From Kitasatospora arboriphila (GTDB lineage: Bacteria; Actinomycetota; Actinomycetes; Mycobacteriales; Mycobacteriaceae), in the NCBI RefSeq assembly GCF_000717275.1, contig NZ_JNYV01000008.1, positions 62,001 through 126,000 of the forward strand: DNA of 64,000 nt. Direction: 5' to 3'. This document shows positions 7,791 to 16,795 of the stretch, in pieces. Position numbers and translations under genes: made by a program. Within the stretch, counting starts at the first letter, position 1. Each line of letters begins with the position of its first letter. The notes under the pieces are model-generated. The model did not search any database and was not told where the DNA came from. It saw only the letters and a list, made by a program, of their open reading frames with translations.

Positions 7791-9044
7791 ATGCAACTCC
7801 CGGTGATGTTCTCGTCTCTCGGGGTACGGAACTACCGTCTCTGGGCCGGTGGCCAGGTGGTCTCGCTCATCGGGACCTGGATGCAACGCATAGCCCAGGA
7901 CTGGCTGGTCCTGGAACTGTCCGGTGGCAGCGGCGTTGCGGTCGGCATCGTCATGGCCTTGCAATTCGGTCCCACGGCCATCGTGTCGCTACCCGCCGGA
8001 GCGCTGGCCGACCGGTTCGACAAGCGCAAACTCCTCATCGCCACCCAGACCACCATCGCGTTGTGTGCCCTGATCCTCGGGGTACTCGATGTGGCGGGGA
8101 TGGCGACTCTGGCCTGGGTGTACATCCTCTCGTTCGCCTTGGGGTGCGTCTCGGCGATCGACGCGCCGATCCGGCAGTCGTTCACCATCGAGATGGTGGG
8201 CGCAGAGCAGTTGCCCAACGCCGTGGCACTCAACTCGCTGACGTTCAATCTCGCCCGGATCATCGGCCCGGCCGTGGCCGGGCTCCTGATCACCTTGGTG
8301 GACACCGGCCCGGTCTTCCTCATCAATGCGGTCACCTCACTGGCGGTGTTGGCCGGATTGTTCGCGATGCGCACCTCTGAGCTGATCCGCTCCGCACATG
8401 CCACCACGGACCGCTCGATCCGCAGCGGGGTGCGCTACGTGCGCCGCAACCGCCACCTCGTCGTGGTCCTGGCGACGGTGTTCGTCGTCTCCACCTTCGG
8501 GCTGAACTTTCCACTCTCGCTTGCGCTCTTGACCGCGAACACCTTCGAGGGCACCGCCGGCGGATACGGTCTGCTGTCCACGATGCTGGCGGTGGGCACA
8601 CTCAGCGGAGCACTGGTGGCAGCCCGCCGGACGAAACCGGCACGGCTACGGCACTTTCTGGCCGGCGCACTCGCGTTCGGTGTCTTCGAGGTGGTCGTCG
8701 GTGTGATGCCGACCTTCTGGCTGGTGGCAGTTGTCCTCATCCCGGTCGGTGTCGCCAACATCATGTTCACCACCTCGGCGATGAACATCATGCAGCTGTC
8801 GGTCGATTCGCAGATGCGCGGCCGGGTGATGGGCATCTACATGCTCTGTTTCCTCGGCGGCACGCCGATCGGCAGCCCCTTGCTGGGCTGGCTCGCCCAG
8901 GTGACCGATCCGCGTGCACCACTGATCGTCGGTGGTGCGATCAGCGCGATCGCCGTGGCGGGGTGCGGACTGCTGCTGATGCGCGCCGGTCACATGCGGC
9001 CTTCGCTCGACCACGGCCGGGTGGTGTTGTCCTCCCACGAGTGA
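7791..9044 (+). CDS. MFS exporter, EntS-like (DUF894-type)
   Basis: 417 aa with about 12 membrane helices. The N-terminus FSSLGVRNYRLWAGGQVVSLIGTW is characteristic of the EntS/DUF894 group of major facilitator exporters, and ALADRFDKRKLLI is the conserved loop 2-3 motif. A central basic loop (SAHATTDRSIRSGVRYVRRN) joins the two six-helix halves. Relatives export siderophores or drugs; the substrate here is unknown. A leaderless promoter is likely. It is unrelated in function to the adjacent permease as far as the sequence shows. Confidence 0.85.
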   Translation: MQLPVMFSSLGVRNYRLWAGGQVVSLIGTWMQRIAQDWLVLELSGGSGVAVGIVMALQFGPTAIVSLPAGALADRFDKRKLLIATQTTIALCALILGVLDVAGMATLAWVYILSFALGCVSAIDAPIRQSFTIEMVGAEQLPNAVALNSLTFNLARIIGPAVAGLLITLVDTGPVFLINAVTSLAVLAGLFAMRTSELIRSAHATTDRSIRSGVRYVRRNRHLVVVLATVFVVSTFGLNFPLSLALLTANTFEGTAGGYGLLSTMLAVGTLSGALVAARRTKPARLRHFLAGALAFGVFEVVVGVMPTFWLVAVVLIPVGVANIMFTTSAMNIMQLSVDSQMRGRVMGIYMLCFLGGTPIGSPLLGWLAQVTDPRAPLIVGGAISAIAVAGCGLLLMRAGHMRPSLDHGRVVLSSHE

Positions 9045-9103
9045 GGCAGGCGTTCCACCTGCGAATTACACACACGGCCGGCGTTCGGTGCCATTCTGGA
9101 TGG

Positions 9104-10024
9104 ATGATCGACATCGAACGACCCAAGATCGAAGGCTCCGTGGCGGTCGGTGAGGGACGCCGGATCGGGTTCGCCGAGTTCGGTTCCGCGACCGGCCGGG
9201 CTGTGTTCTGGCTCCACGGCACGCCTGGCGCCAGGCGGCAGATCCCGATCGAGGTCCGCGATCTCGGCGAAGCGGAGAACATCCGGATCATCGGTCTCGA
9301 CCGGCCCGGCGTCGGGTCTTCGACCCCGTACAGCTACCCCAACGTGCTCGCCTTCGCCGACGATCTCGCCACCGTCGCCGACACCCTCGGCGTGGACGAG
9401 TTCGCGGTCATCGGACTCTCCGGCGGAGGCCCCTACGCGCTGGGCGTGGCCCATGCGATGCCCGACCGAGTGGTCGTCGCCGGCGTACTCGGCGGCGTGG
9501 CACCCGCGGTCGGGCCCGACGCGATCGGTGGGGGCGCCATGGAACTGGGCAAGTTCCTCGCACCCCTGCTGCAGACGGCCGGGGCTCCGATCGGGCGGGT
9601 TGTCAGTTCGGTCGTGCGAGTGGCACGACCGGTTGCCGGGCCGGCCATCGGTCTCTACGGACGACTGTCCCCCGCTGCCGACCGCGAACTGCTCCAGCGC
9701 CCCGAGTTCAAAGCGATGTTCCTCGACGATCTCCTCAACGGCGGACGCCGTCAGATGGAGGCCCCGTTCGCCGATGTTGTTGTCTTCGCCCGGGATTGGG
9801 GATTCTCGGTCGGCGACGTGACCGTCCCGGTGCGCTGGTGGCACGGCGACCACGACCACATCATTCCGCACAAGCACGGCGAACACGTGGTGCATCTGCT
9901 GCCCGACGCCAAGATGTTCACCATGCCCGGTGAGAGCCATCTCGGCGGACTGGGCCTGGCGGTCGACATCCTCGGGGAGCTGATGGCGGTCTGGGATTCG
10001 GAGACCGCGCTCGACAAACGGTGA
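9104..10024 (+). CDS. Alpha/beta-hydrolase family protein
   Basis: 306 aa from MIDIERPKIE. The oxyanion region FWLHGTPGARRQ is at about residues 35-46, the nucleophile elbow is GLSGGGP (Ser106), a C-terminal acid lies in HGDHDHIIP near residue 250, and the catalytic His lies in PGESHLGG near residue 277. The length and motifs fit a standard hydrolase with a short cap domain. The substrate cannot be told from sequence. An upstream in-frame extension exists back to 8963 but overlaps the MFS gene and lacks family features. The stop overlaps nothing, and the next small gene follows after 59 nt in the same direction. Confidence 0.85.
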   Translation: MIDIERPKIEGSVAVGEGRRIGFAEFGSATGRAVFWLHGTPGARRQIPIEVRDLGEAENIRIIGLDRPGVGSSTPYSYPNVLAFADDLATVADTLGVDEFAVIGLSGGGPYALGVAHAMPDRVVVAGVLGGVAPAVGPDAIGGGAMELGKFLAPLLQTAGAPIGRVVSSVVRVARPVAGPAIGLYGRLSPAADRELLQRPEFKAMFLDDLLNGGRRQMEAPFADVVVFARDWGFSVGDVTVPVRWWHGDHDHIIPHKHGEHVVHLLPDAKMFTMPGESHLGGLGLAVDILGELMAVWDSETALDKR

Positions 10025-10083
10025 ACGACGTAGGGTGGTCTCGGGCGCCGACTGGGCGTCCGCGAGCGGAACAGGAGTGCCGA

Positions 10084-10275
10084 ATGTCCGACTGGGTGCA
10101 CAAGATCAAACAGGAAGCCAAGGAGTTCGTGGCGTCCGCGGAGCAGGAGTTCACCGTCCTCGAGGGCGTTGACGGAGTGGACCCGATGGATCGTCGCGCC
10201 GGCGACCCCGAAGCCCACGCAGCGGAGAACGCGACACCCTCGGACGAGTCCGAAGGCGCACCGAAACCGGAGTGA
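10084..10275 (+). CDS. Small acidic hypothetical protein
   Basis: 63 aa from MSDWVHKIKQ. An amphipathic N-terminal helix rich in Lys/Glu (VHKIKQEAKEFVASAEQEF) is followed by a disordered acidic tail (HAAENATPSDESEGAPKPE). A clear AGGAG ribosome site lies about 7 nt before the ATG. In-frame codons upstream reach 10021, but the Shine-Dalgarno sequence decides for 10084. It could be a small cytosolic or membrane-associated accessory protein. No family is recognised. It is convergent with the DUF305 gene, with only 17 nt between them. Confidence 0.6.
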   Translation: MSDWVHKIKQEAKEFVASAEQEFTVLEGVDGVDPMDRRAGDPEAHAAENATPSDESEGAPKPE

Positions 10276-10292
10276 TCGGGCACCCGCCGAGC

Positions 10293-10934
10293 TCACACCG
10301 GGTACGGCAGGGTGTCACCACCTCTCTGGTCGAGCATCACCGTCATCACCGATATCTCGTCCGACTGCGACTTCACCATCCCGACCGCCGCGCGCCGGAT
10401 GGCGGGTTCTCCAGCAGTCCGGGCCGCTTCTGCGGCCATGTCGATCGCCCCTTGGTGGTGCCGAATCATCAACTGCAGGAACAAGATCTCGCTCTGCACA
10501 TCGTCGGCCGACGACAACCGGGTCAGTTCGTCGCCACTGGCCATCCCCGGCATCGTCGACACACCCGCGGCGTGCTGATGGCCACCCGCTTTCATCCAGC
10601 TCATCGGACGCGTCGCCTGCAGCGGCGCGTCGAGCATCTGTAACCAGCCCTGCATCTGCCCGATCTCGCGCCACTGCGCCTGCTCGATCTGGGCCGCGAG
10701 CGCCCGGACGTCCGGCTGCGCTGTCGGCGCCAGTAGGTCGCACATCATGAGGGCCTGCTGGTGATGTGCGGACATGTCTTGTGCAAAGCCCACGTCCACG
10801 GCGGTCGCCGAATCACCGGCCGCCTTCGACTCCGGACCTCCGCGGTCGACCATCAATCCCACGCCCAGTCCGACGACCAAGGCCACGACAACCGCGGTGA
10901 TCAGCCACAACCGTTGTCCGACAATGGCTTTCAT
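10293..10934 (-). CDS. DUF305 protein, membrane-anchored
   Basis: 213 aa. One membrane segment (LWLITAVVVALVVGLGVGLMV, residues about 9-29) is followed by an exported DUF305 ferritin-like four-helix domain. The two conserved metal-site-like motifs of the family are present: MSAHHQQALMM and IRHHQGAIDMA, each with a His pair. DUF305 proteins often occur with copper or other metal homeostasis genes and are thought to bind metals; no metal can be assigned here. The ATG overlaps the stop of the upstream LVIVD gene (ATGA), so the two are translationally coupled and probably act together outside the membrane. Confidence 0.85.
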   Translation of the reverse strand: MKAIVGQRLWLITAVVVALVVGLGVGLMVDRGGPESKAAGDSATAVDVGFAQDMSAHHQQALMMCDLLAPTAQPDVRALAAQIEQAQWREIGQMQGWLQMLDAPLQATRPMSWMKAGGHQHAAGVSTMPGMASGDELTRLSSADDVQSEILFLQLMIRHHQGAIDMAAEAARTAGEPAIRRAAVGMVKSQSDEISVMTVMLDQRGGDTLPYPV

Positions 10935-12484
10935 CGGACCGGGTACACCGCCGGATCGAGCGCCAGGGCCATGAACCCGTTGTCCATGCAGGTCACCCAG
11001 AGCTGATCGCCGTGGAACTCCGGTGGTGACAGACACCAGTCGGCCGAGAGGTCGCCTCCGACGAGACGACTCTGATCGTTGATGATCCCGTCCACGGGGC
11101 TGTCGCCCTGCAGCACTGCCCGGGCGACCGCCAGCGTGCCGATGATCGGCGGAGCCGCGATGGAGCCGAGCAGAGCGTGCAGAGAGTTGCTCAACTGCCA
11201 GTTCTTGCCCGTCTGCGCGGGCGGGTTGAAGTACGCGATCTCCGCGAAGTGGTCGGGGTCGCTGATGTCGAACACTCGGACGCCCGACTGGATCCACCCG
11301 CATGCCATCGCGGTCGGATCGACCGGACGATCCACCGAGCAGTAGTGGGCGTCGTAACCGAACGCGCCGTTGGCCGTGGTGCTCTGGGCCCACCTGTTGG
11401 CGTTCTCCGGCAGATTGATCGCCAGCTTGATGGCGTTGCGCTGCTGAAGATTCGACGAGCGCGCCGCATCGAACAACTTGACGCCACCCGAACCGCCCTC
11501 GTCGACACTGAAGACGTGCGGCTGCCCGTCGTAGGTGACGTAGATGCTGTGTTGGGTGATCTGACCATCTGCCCAGAGCTTTTCACCGACGTGCGGCATG
11601 AGTTCGGGCACAATCGTTCTCGGCGTGCGGTTCTGCACCGCCGAGACGTCGATCATCGTCAGTCCCAGAAGATTCGACAGATACATGGTGTTGCCGTCCG
11701 GCGAGAACCCGAGACCGTGGGCCTCGACACCCGTGACCCCGGACCACACCACCATCGGATCACGCGGATCGGTGATGTCGATGGCGCTGACGTAGCCGGG
11801 CGCAATGCCGGTGGCCCAGTAGGTGTTCCCGTCAGGCGAGAAATCACCCTCGTGGGTGGTGATCGGAATCGGCATCGACAGCTGGGACCCGGCGCCGGTG
11901 TTGAGCAGCCGCGGGTGCGCGCAGTCGGTGGCGATGTCGTACACCGAGATGTAACCGGCACCCTCGAGAATGCCCACCCCCGTGCCCACCAGGAGTCCAC
12001 GTTCCTTGTTGACCTTCAACGACTCCCAGGTGCCGCCCACCATCGCCGGTTCGCTCAGCACATCCGTCATCCGTGGATTGGCCGGGTCGCTGACGTCGAT
12101 CACCTGTACCCCGGGATTGGGTCCCAAGAAGTTGGTGGGGAAGGAGGAACCCGTGTACGAACAGTGACCGTAGGTGGCACTGACGATGCCGGCGCCCTGC
12201 CCTTGATACTGACCGATCAGATCGATGTTGCAGTTGTAACCCTTGGTGCTGCGCCCGGACTTGCGGTCCGCCAAGGGCACCTCGCCCTGGATACCGGTCT
12301 CGACCTGATCACCCGGACGACAGTCCGCGACGTCCACCGCGGTCGGCCACACGTCGATCAGGTCGTTGTACCCGGGCGGGGCGGCAGCCGAAGCCGGACT
12401 GACCGTAGCCGTTGCCATCGCCAGGACCGCACCGAAGATCACCGCGATCCGGACCACGCCCTTGTTTCCCGCCCATGCGCCCAC
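10931..12484 (-). CDS. Secreted LVIVD-repeat beta-propeller protein
   Basis: 517 aa with a GTG start and a Sec signal peptide (RIAVIFGAVLAMATATVSPASA, cleavage near residue 34 before AAPPG). The mature part contains repeated propeller blades with LVIVD-like strands: GVQVIDVSDPANPRM, ISVYDIATD, VSAIDITDPRDP, LTMIDVSAV, VRVFDISDPDHF. Several Cys residues suggest disulfides in the exported protein. LVIVD proteins are extracellular binding or scaffold proteins, and no enzymatic site is visible. GGAGGGG about 8 nt before the GTG is the likely ribosome site. It forms a coupled pair with the DUF305 gene downstream. Confidence 0.8.
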   Translation of the reverse strand: MGAWAGNKGVVRIAVIFGAVLAMATATVSPASAAAPPGYNDLIDVWPTAVDVADCRPGDQVETGIQGEVPLADRKSGRSTKGYNCNIDLIGQYQGQGAGIVSATYGHCSYTGSSFPTNFLGPNPGVQVIDVSDPANPRMTDVLSEPAMVGGTWESLKVNKERGLLVGTGVGILEGAGYISVYDIATDCAHPRLLNTGAGSQLSMPIPITTHEGDFSPDGNTYWATGIAPGYVSAIDITDPRDPMVVWSGVTGVEAHGLGFSPDGNTMYLSNLLGLTMIDVSAVQNRTPRTIVPELMPHVGEKLWADGQITQHSIYVTYDGQPHVFSVDEGGSGGVKLFDAARSSNLQQRNAIKLAINLPENANRWAQSTTANGAFGYDAHYCSVDRPVDPTAMACGWIQSGVRVFDISDPDHFAEIAYFNPPAQTGKNWQLSNSLHALLGSIAAPPIIGTLAVARAVLQGDSPVDGIINDQSRLVGGDLSADWCLSPPEFHGDQLWVTCMDNGFMALALDPAVYPVR

Positions 12485-12579
12485 AACAAGCCCCCTCCGG
12501 CTTCACTGCTGTGCTTCGCGGGAGCGTAACGCCGCTCGGATGCGACGAGGTGCGCTTTCGGGATTTTCTCTCCCGGTGG

Positions 12580-13395
12580 TCAGCCCACGGGCAGGCTGTT
12601 CACCGCATCGACGAGCTGGTCGGACGTGGTGGCCTTGTCCACGGCGGAGAGCTCGATGTACACGTCGGGCATACCGTCGACCGTCAGCGCCATCCATCGC
12701 GGTTCATCCCCGCCGCCACCGCTGACCGCCCGCCCGTTCTGCCACGTCGTGCTGGTCACCCCGTCGAAGCCGCGGATGTCGTCCATCCGGCTCTCGAGTG
12801 CCTCGGGTGTGACATAGAAGTCGGTCCACAGGTCGTACTGCTCACCATCGGAGTCCAGGACACAGCGGAACCCCGCCTTGATGAACTGCTCGCCCGATCC
12901 GTCGGGCCCGTCACCTTCCTCCGGCGGCACGGCATCCATCCGCGTCTCGCATCGCATGCCGTTGTAGCCCTGCTCGTCAGGTCCCGCCGGTAACAGCTCG
13001 GGCAACCGCTGGGCCGACTCCGCATACAGCCCCCACCCGGAGCCCACCTCGACCGACGCCGAAGCACTCGGTTCGGACACGCGGCCCTTGTCGTCCACCG
13101 CCCGCACCCGGTACTCCACCCGGTCGCCGCCTGAAGGAGCCACCGCCGACATGTCGGTGAATTCGGTGGCCGGGCCCGAGTACACCACCGCCTCACCGCG
13201 ACTGAGCAGATAGGAATCGGCTCCTGACGCCGATTTCCAGCTGACCTTCACCACCGGCCCCTCGGCACTGGCCGTGACCGTCCCCGGGCTCGACACCGAG
13301 TTGCCGGCACCCCGCACGAAGTAGGTGATGGTGAACGCGAGAACCAGCGCCACCACCCCGGCAACCACCAGCAGCGGCCATCCCCAGCGCTTCAC
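12580..13395 (-). CDS. Membrane-anchored FN3-like protein, paralogue of kinase ectodomain
   Basis: 271 aa. A short cytosolic start (MKRWGW) and one transmembrane helix (PLLVVAGVVALVLAFTITYF, residues about 7-26) precede an exported part. That part has an FN3-like domain (VVKVSWKSASGADSYLLSRG to EYRVRAVDDKGRVSEPSAS) and a C-terminal domain with paired Cys (GMRCETRMD and AGFRCVLD). The same arrangement and similar local motifs occur in the extracellular part of the neighbouring kinase, so this looks like a duplicated sensor domain without a kinase. Start and kinase stop overlap as ATGA. It probably partners or competes with the kinase at the cell surface, which is inference. Confidence 0.7.
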   Translation of the reverse strand: MKRWGWPLLVVAGVVALVLAFTITYFVRGAGNSVSSPGTVTASAEGPVVKVSWKSASGADSYLLSRGEAVVYSGPATEFTDMSAVAPSGGDRVEYRVRAVDDKGRVSEPSASASVEVGSGWGLYAESAQRLPELLPAGPDEQGYNGMRCETRMDAVPPEEGDGPDGSGEQFIKAGFRCVLDSDGEQYDLWTDFYVTPEALESRMDDIRGFDGVTSTTWQNGRAVSGGGGDEPRWMALTVDGMPDVYIELSAVDKATTSDQLVDAVNSLPVG

Positions 13396-15410
13396 AGCGG
13401 CAGCCTGTCCAGCAGGGCCACGGCGTCGGCGTCTTTGCCGCTCTCCATGGTGACGCTCAAGTCGTACACCTCACGATCGGTGTCGTCGAAGGCCAGGATC
13501 GCGGTACCCGCCCAGTCACTGGTCGGGCCGTTGCCCTGATAGAGGGTGCCGTCGGCGCCCTGATCGGTGGTCACCGATGACGTCTTCAAGTTGAGACTGT
13601 CCAGATACTCGTCGCGGACCTGGCGTGACGGGAACTGCCGCAGCTGCACTGTGTAGGTGGCAGCGGCGTCGCGGCAGAAGATGACGCCCGTCTTCGGGAT
13701 CTCCTGGTCGACACTGCCCGTCCCGCCCCAGCACGCTTCTTGCCCGAAGGTGTCGGTGGACAACGGGCTCGGGCCGACGATCTCCCCGAAGGTGGACGCC
13801 ATCTGTTCCAGACCGTGCCACCGTTGCGCCACCGCGACCTCGTCACTCGCCGGGCTATAGGACGATTCATCCCGATCGCCCGATCGCGCCGACACCGTGT
13901 ACGAGTACGTACCCGGCAACGGCATGGGTTGTGCATACTCGGTCTTGTCCCCGACATAGATGACCGAATCACCCTGCCGCAGAACGTACTCGGACGCGCC
14001 GTCCACCGCGGACCAACTGATGTCCACGGACTCTGCGGCCAGTTCGACGGCGGGCTTCTGCGGCGCGGCCAGCGCACTCCCGCCGCCGGTGACCAGCATG
14101 CCGGCGATCACACCGAGCACCAGCGCGAGCACCACCACCGGCCCGGCGAGCATCGCAGGGCGGGTGAACCAGGAACCGTTCGACGTCGGGGTCGCCGCGG
14201 ATCCGGCGCCCGCGTAGGCCGGACGTTGTCCACTCGACGCCATCCCCGGGTATCCCTGGCCCGCCCCCTGATACGGGTTCGACTGATACGGGGACGACTG
14301 ATACGGGGACGAGTTCGGGTGTGACGACGGGCCCGGCGACGGATGACCGGGCGACGACTGCCCCGGCGAAGAATGCTGGGGAGTGAAGTGCTGCGGCGAC
14401 GAATGCTGTCCCGGTTGATAGGGATTCGACGGCACGGGCCCGGGCGTCGCGGCCGGAGGGAAGGTCACCGCAGCTGCCGACCGAGGGTCATTCGGCTGCG
14501 GCGTACCGGGTTTGACCGGGATGGGCACAAAAGCGCTCTGCGCGCGTGTGCTCTGCGGCGCCCCACCGCCTTGCAGCGCCTCCAGTGCGGCATCGGCCAG
14601 CTCGCGGGCGCTGTCGAAACGGTCAGCGGGTTTCTTGGCCATCGCCCTCGCGATCACCGAAGCCATCGCCGCCGGGACCGCGGGATTGACGGCGGCCGGG
14701 TTCGGCGGGGCGTTGAACATGTGCGCCGCCATCAGGCCCTGGCTGGTGGGGGCGTCGAAAGGTGCTGTCGCGGTAAGTAACTCGTAGAGCGTGCAGCCCA
14801 GCGCGTACACGTCGGCACGGTGGTCGATCTCCTCGCCGCCGATCTGTTCGGGGGCGCTGTACCGCAGTGTGCCCACCGTCATCCCCACCGACGTGAGACT
14901 GCTGTCGGTCTCCTGCGCCATCCGCGCGATGCCGAAGTCGGTGAGCTTCACCGCATCCGGGTTCATCGGATCAGCACCTGGCGTGATCAGGATGTTCCCG
15001 GGCTTGACGTCACGATGCAGCAGCCCCTTGCGGTGCGCGTAGTCCAGTCCGTCGGCGACCTCGGAGATGATCTGCACAGCAAGTCGCGGATGCAACGGAC
15101 CGTCGATCAACATGTGTGCCGCGTCGGTACCCGACACGAACTCCATCGCAATCCACAGCTGACCCTCGTGAGTACCCCGGTCCAGCACGTTCACCAGGTT
15201 CGGATGACTGAGGGGGGCGACCAGATCCGCTTCCCGCTCGAACCGAGCCCGGGTGTCGGGGTCACTGCCGTAGGTGTTGTTCAGCAACTTGATGGCGTCG
15301 GCTCTCGGCAACCGGGGGTGCTGGGCCTTGTACACCTCACCCATCCCGCCGCGGCCGAGCAGCTCCAGAATTTGATAGCCACCGATGTAGGAACCGATCG
15401 CCACGCTCAT
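13392..15410 (-). CDS. Receptor-type Ser/Thr protein kinase with FN3-like ectodomain
   Basis: 672 aa from MSVAIGSYIG; the in-frame GTG five codons upstream is disfavoured because GGAAGG sits 7 nt before this ATG. The N-terminal Hanks kinase domain (about 1-265) has the Gly loop GRGGMGEVY, catalytic Lys in DAIKLL, HRDVKPGN, LTDFGIAR and an APE-like SAPEQIG. A Pro/Ser/Gln-rich juxtamembrane linker (about 305-400), one transmembrane helix near 417-440, an FN3-like domain (VDISWSAVDGASEYVLRQ) and a Cys-containing C-terminal domain follow. It should phosphorylate cytosolic targets in response to a wall or extracellular signal. The downstream gene repeats the ectodomain and overlaps by ATGA. Confidence 0.9.
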   Translation of the reverse strand: MSVAIGSYIGGYQILELLGRGGMGEVYKAQHPRLPRADAIKLLNNTYGSDPDTRARFEREADLVAPLSHPNLVNVLDRGTHEGQLWIAMEFVSGTDAAHMLIDGPLHPRLAVQIISEVADGLDYAHRKGLLHRDVKPGNILITPGADPMNPDAVKLTDFGIARMAQETDSSLTSVGMTVGTLRYSAPEQIGGEEIDHRADVYALGCTLYELLTATAPFDAPTSQGLMAAHMFNAPPNPAAVNPAVPAAMASVIARAMAKKPADRFDSARELADAALEALQGGGAPQSTRAQSAFVPIPVKPGTPQPNDPRSAAAVTFPPAATPGPVPSNPYQPGQHSSPQHFTPQHSSPGQSSPGHPSPGPSSHPNSSPYQSSPYQSNPYQGAGQGYPGMASSGQRPAYAGAGSAATPTSNGSWFTRPAMLAGPVVVLALVLGVIAGMLVTGGGSALAAPQKPAVELAAESVDISWSAVDGASEYVLRQGDSVIYVGDKTEYAQPMPLPGTYSYTVSARSGDRDESSYSPASDEVAVAQRWHGLEQMASTFGEIVGPSPLSTDTFGQEACWGGTGSVDQEIPKTGVIFCRDAAATYTVQLRQFPSRQVRDEYLDSLNLKTSSVTTDQGADGTLYQGNGPTSDWAGTAILAFDDTDREVYDLSVTMESGKDADAVALLDRLPL
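14268..14307. repeat. 15-nt-period repeat in kinase linker
   Basis: CTGATACGGG occurs at 14268, 14283 and 14298, exactly 15 nt apart, and encodes repeated PYQ-containing units in the Pro/Ser linker. It is a likely site for length variation by slippage. Confidence 0.7.
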
Positions 15411-15553
15411 CTCATGCCCTTCCACCTCTCACCCACGGTCGGTGAGCTGAGCAGATAGTAGCCACCACCGACTGGGGCGGACCAGATGTCGGAGCCCGAT
15501 TACACCGTCTGACCGATCACGCCAAAACAGCCCGCGTGACACGGTTCGGCAAA

Positions 15554-15559
15554 TACGCT
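15554..15559 (+). promoter_or_regulatory. -10 box of leaderless promoter (gene at 15567)
   Basis: TACGCT, 7 nt before the ATG at 15567. Confidence 0.5.
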
Positions 15560-15566
15560 CAGCGCC

Positions 15567-16037
15567 ATGAAATCTGACGTTGTCCGGGTACTGGTCTGTG
15601 TCGCGGCGGTGGGCGCCGCGGTGTCTGCAGGCGCGGGCGCCGCTTCCGCCGCCCCCGCCGGTACATGCACTGCGGTCGATCGCGTGGCCGGCGCCCAGAC
15701 CTACCTCGATGCGCTCGTCGACCCGTCGTACGCCTACGACGTCCCCCTTGCCCACGACGTGGTCCGATTCGAGAACGGGCTGCAGACCGGGTTCTCCGGC
15801 GACGTGATGAAAGCCGAACTCGCTCTGCATCTGCAATACAGCGGCATCACCTCGCTCGACAACGAACAGTGGTCGGGCAGCGGCGACTCGGTTCGGGTGA
15901 TCTACGACCTCGAATATGGAGTCGGCGACCTCAACGTGGCCGATGCCACCGTGGACGAAACCTTCCGGTTCAACGCCGATTGCCTGATCCAGCGCATCGA
16001 CGCGACCATCACCATCGCCCCCGGTGACGGATTCTGA
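15567..16037 (+). CDS. Secreted hypothetical protein, possibly NTF2-like
   Basis: 156 aa. A Sec signal peptide (VRVLVCVAAVGAAVSAGAGAASA, cleavage about residue 29 before APAGT) leads a mature domain of about 125 residues. Helical starts (RVAGAQTYLDALVDPSY) and later strands (SVRVIYDLEYGV, VDETFRFNADCLIQRIDATI) resemble an NTF2/SnoaL-like cone fold, but no signature settles it. Two Cys could form a disulfide. It is probably leaderless. The stop TGA overlaps the next gene's ATG (TGATG), so both are co-translated; the neighbour is also NTF2-like, suggesting related small-molecule handling. Confidence 0.65.
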   Translation: MKSDVVRVLVCVAAVGAAVSAGAGAASAAPAGTCTAVDRVAGAQTYLDALVDPSYAYDVPLAHDVVRFENGLQTGFSGDVMKAELALHLQYSGITSLDNEQWSGSGDSVRVIYDLEYGVGDLNVADATVDETFRFNADCLIQRIDATITIAPGDGF

Positions 16038-16537
16038 TGGGGCGCTTTCGTCGCGCCGAACTCGAGAGCGAGTTCGCCAGGTTCGAGAAGATGGTCGAGC
16101 AGGTTGCCGAAACCCACGACTGGAACCCCTGGGCCGAGCAGTTCACCGACGATGCCGACTACGTCGAACACGCCATGGGCACTTTCAAGGGGCGCGAAGA
16201 GATCCGCACCTGGGTGATCAAGACCATGGGCCGATTCCCGGGCAGTCACATGGTCGCCTTCCCGGCACTGTGGCATGTGATCGACGAGGAGACCGACCGG
16301 GTGATCTGTGAAATCGACAATCCCCTGCGCGACCCCGGCGACGGTTCGGTGTTCACGGCCACCAACATCACGATCCTGACGTATGCAGGCGACGGGCTGT
16401 GGTCCAAGGAAGAAGACGTCTACAACCCGCTGGAGTTTGCTCACGCAGCCAAAGCCTGGTGTCATAAGGCGCAGGAGCTGGGGAACCTGACCGACGAGGC
16501 CGGCCGATGGCTCGACACGGTGGGCAAGTTCTTCTAA
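16037..16537 (+). CDS. SnoaL/NTF2-like nuclear transport factor 2 family protein
   Basis: 166 aa. The sequence FEKMVEQVAETHDWNPWAEQFTDDADYVEHAMGTFKGREEI shows the classic SnoaL-like pattern (helix, then DDADYVEHAMGTFKGREEI), with later strands (MVAFPALWHVIDEETDRVICE and VFTATNITILTYAGDGLW). Such proteins fold as a cone with a pocket used for isomerisation, dehydration or binding. Actinobacterial relatives with this DDADYVEH motif often sit near lipid or steroid genes, but the substrate is unknown. It starts inside the stop codon of the secreted protein gene. The 258-nt gap after it leads to the desaturase and holds no recognisable gene. Confidence 0.8.
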   Translation: MGRFRRAELESEFARFEKMVEQVAETHDWNPWAEQFTDDADYVEHAMGTFKGREEIRTWVIKTMGRFPGSHMVAFPALWHVIDEETDRVICEIDNPLRDPGDGSVFTATNITILTYAGDGLWSKEEDVYNPLEFAHAAKAWCHKAQELGNLTDEAGRWLDTVGKFF

Positions 16538-16795
16538 GGATCGCTCGCCACCAATAATGGATTGGTAGTTCAGTTTTTCTGGGCGGATCCGCATCACGTC
16601 AGTAAGATGCACCACACACGGGGATCATCGGCGCACCCAGTTCGAGCAGCAACCAGGCCACCACTGACCAGCACCGATTCAGTGGCGCGAGGGTTTCGAC
16701 ACACCTTTGCGCCGGCGCGAAGAACTTGGGTGGCGGTAGTGCGTTCCCGTAGCCTGGACCCTTATCACGCCTAGCCGTTCTTGGAGGAATAACTA

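Noticed and set aside
11177..12529. Plus-strand open frame opposite the LVIVD gene
   Set aside because: Mirror frame of a clear signal-peptide-bearing propeller gene; no motif.
16562..16774. Small plus-strand open frame before the desaturase gene
   Set aside because: No ribosome site, no -10 at leaderless spacing, and random-looking composition; treated as part of the 258-nt promoter gap.
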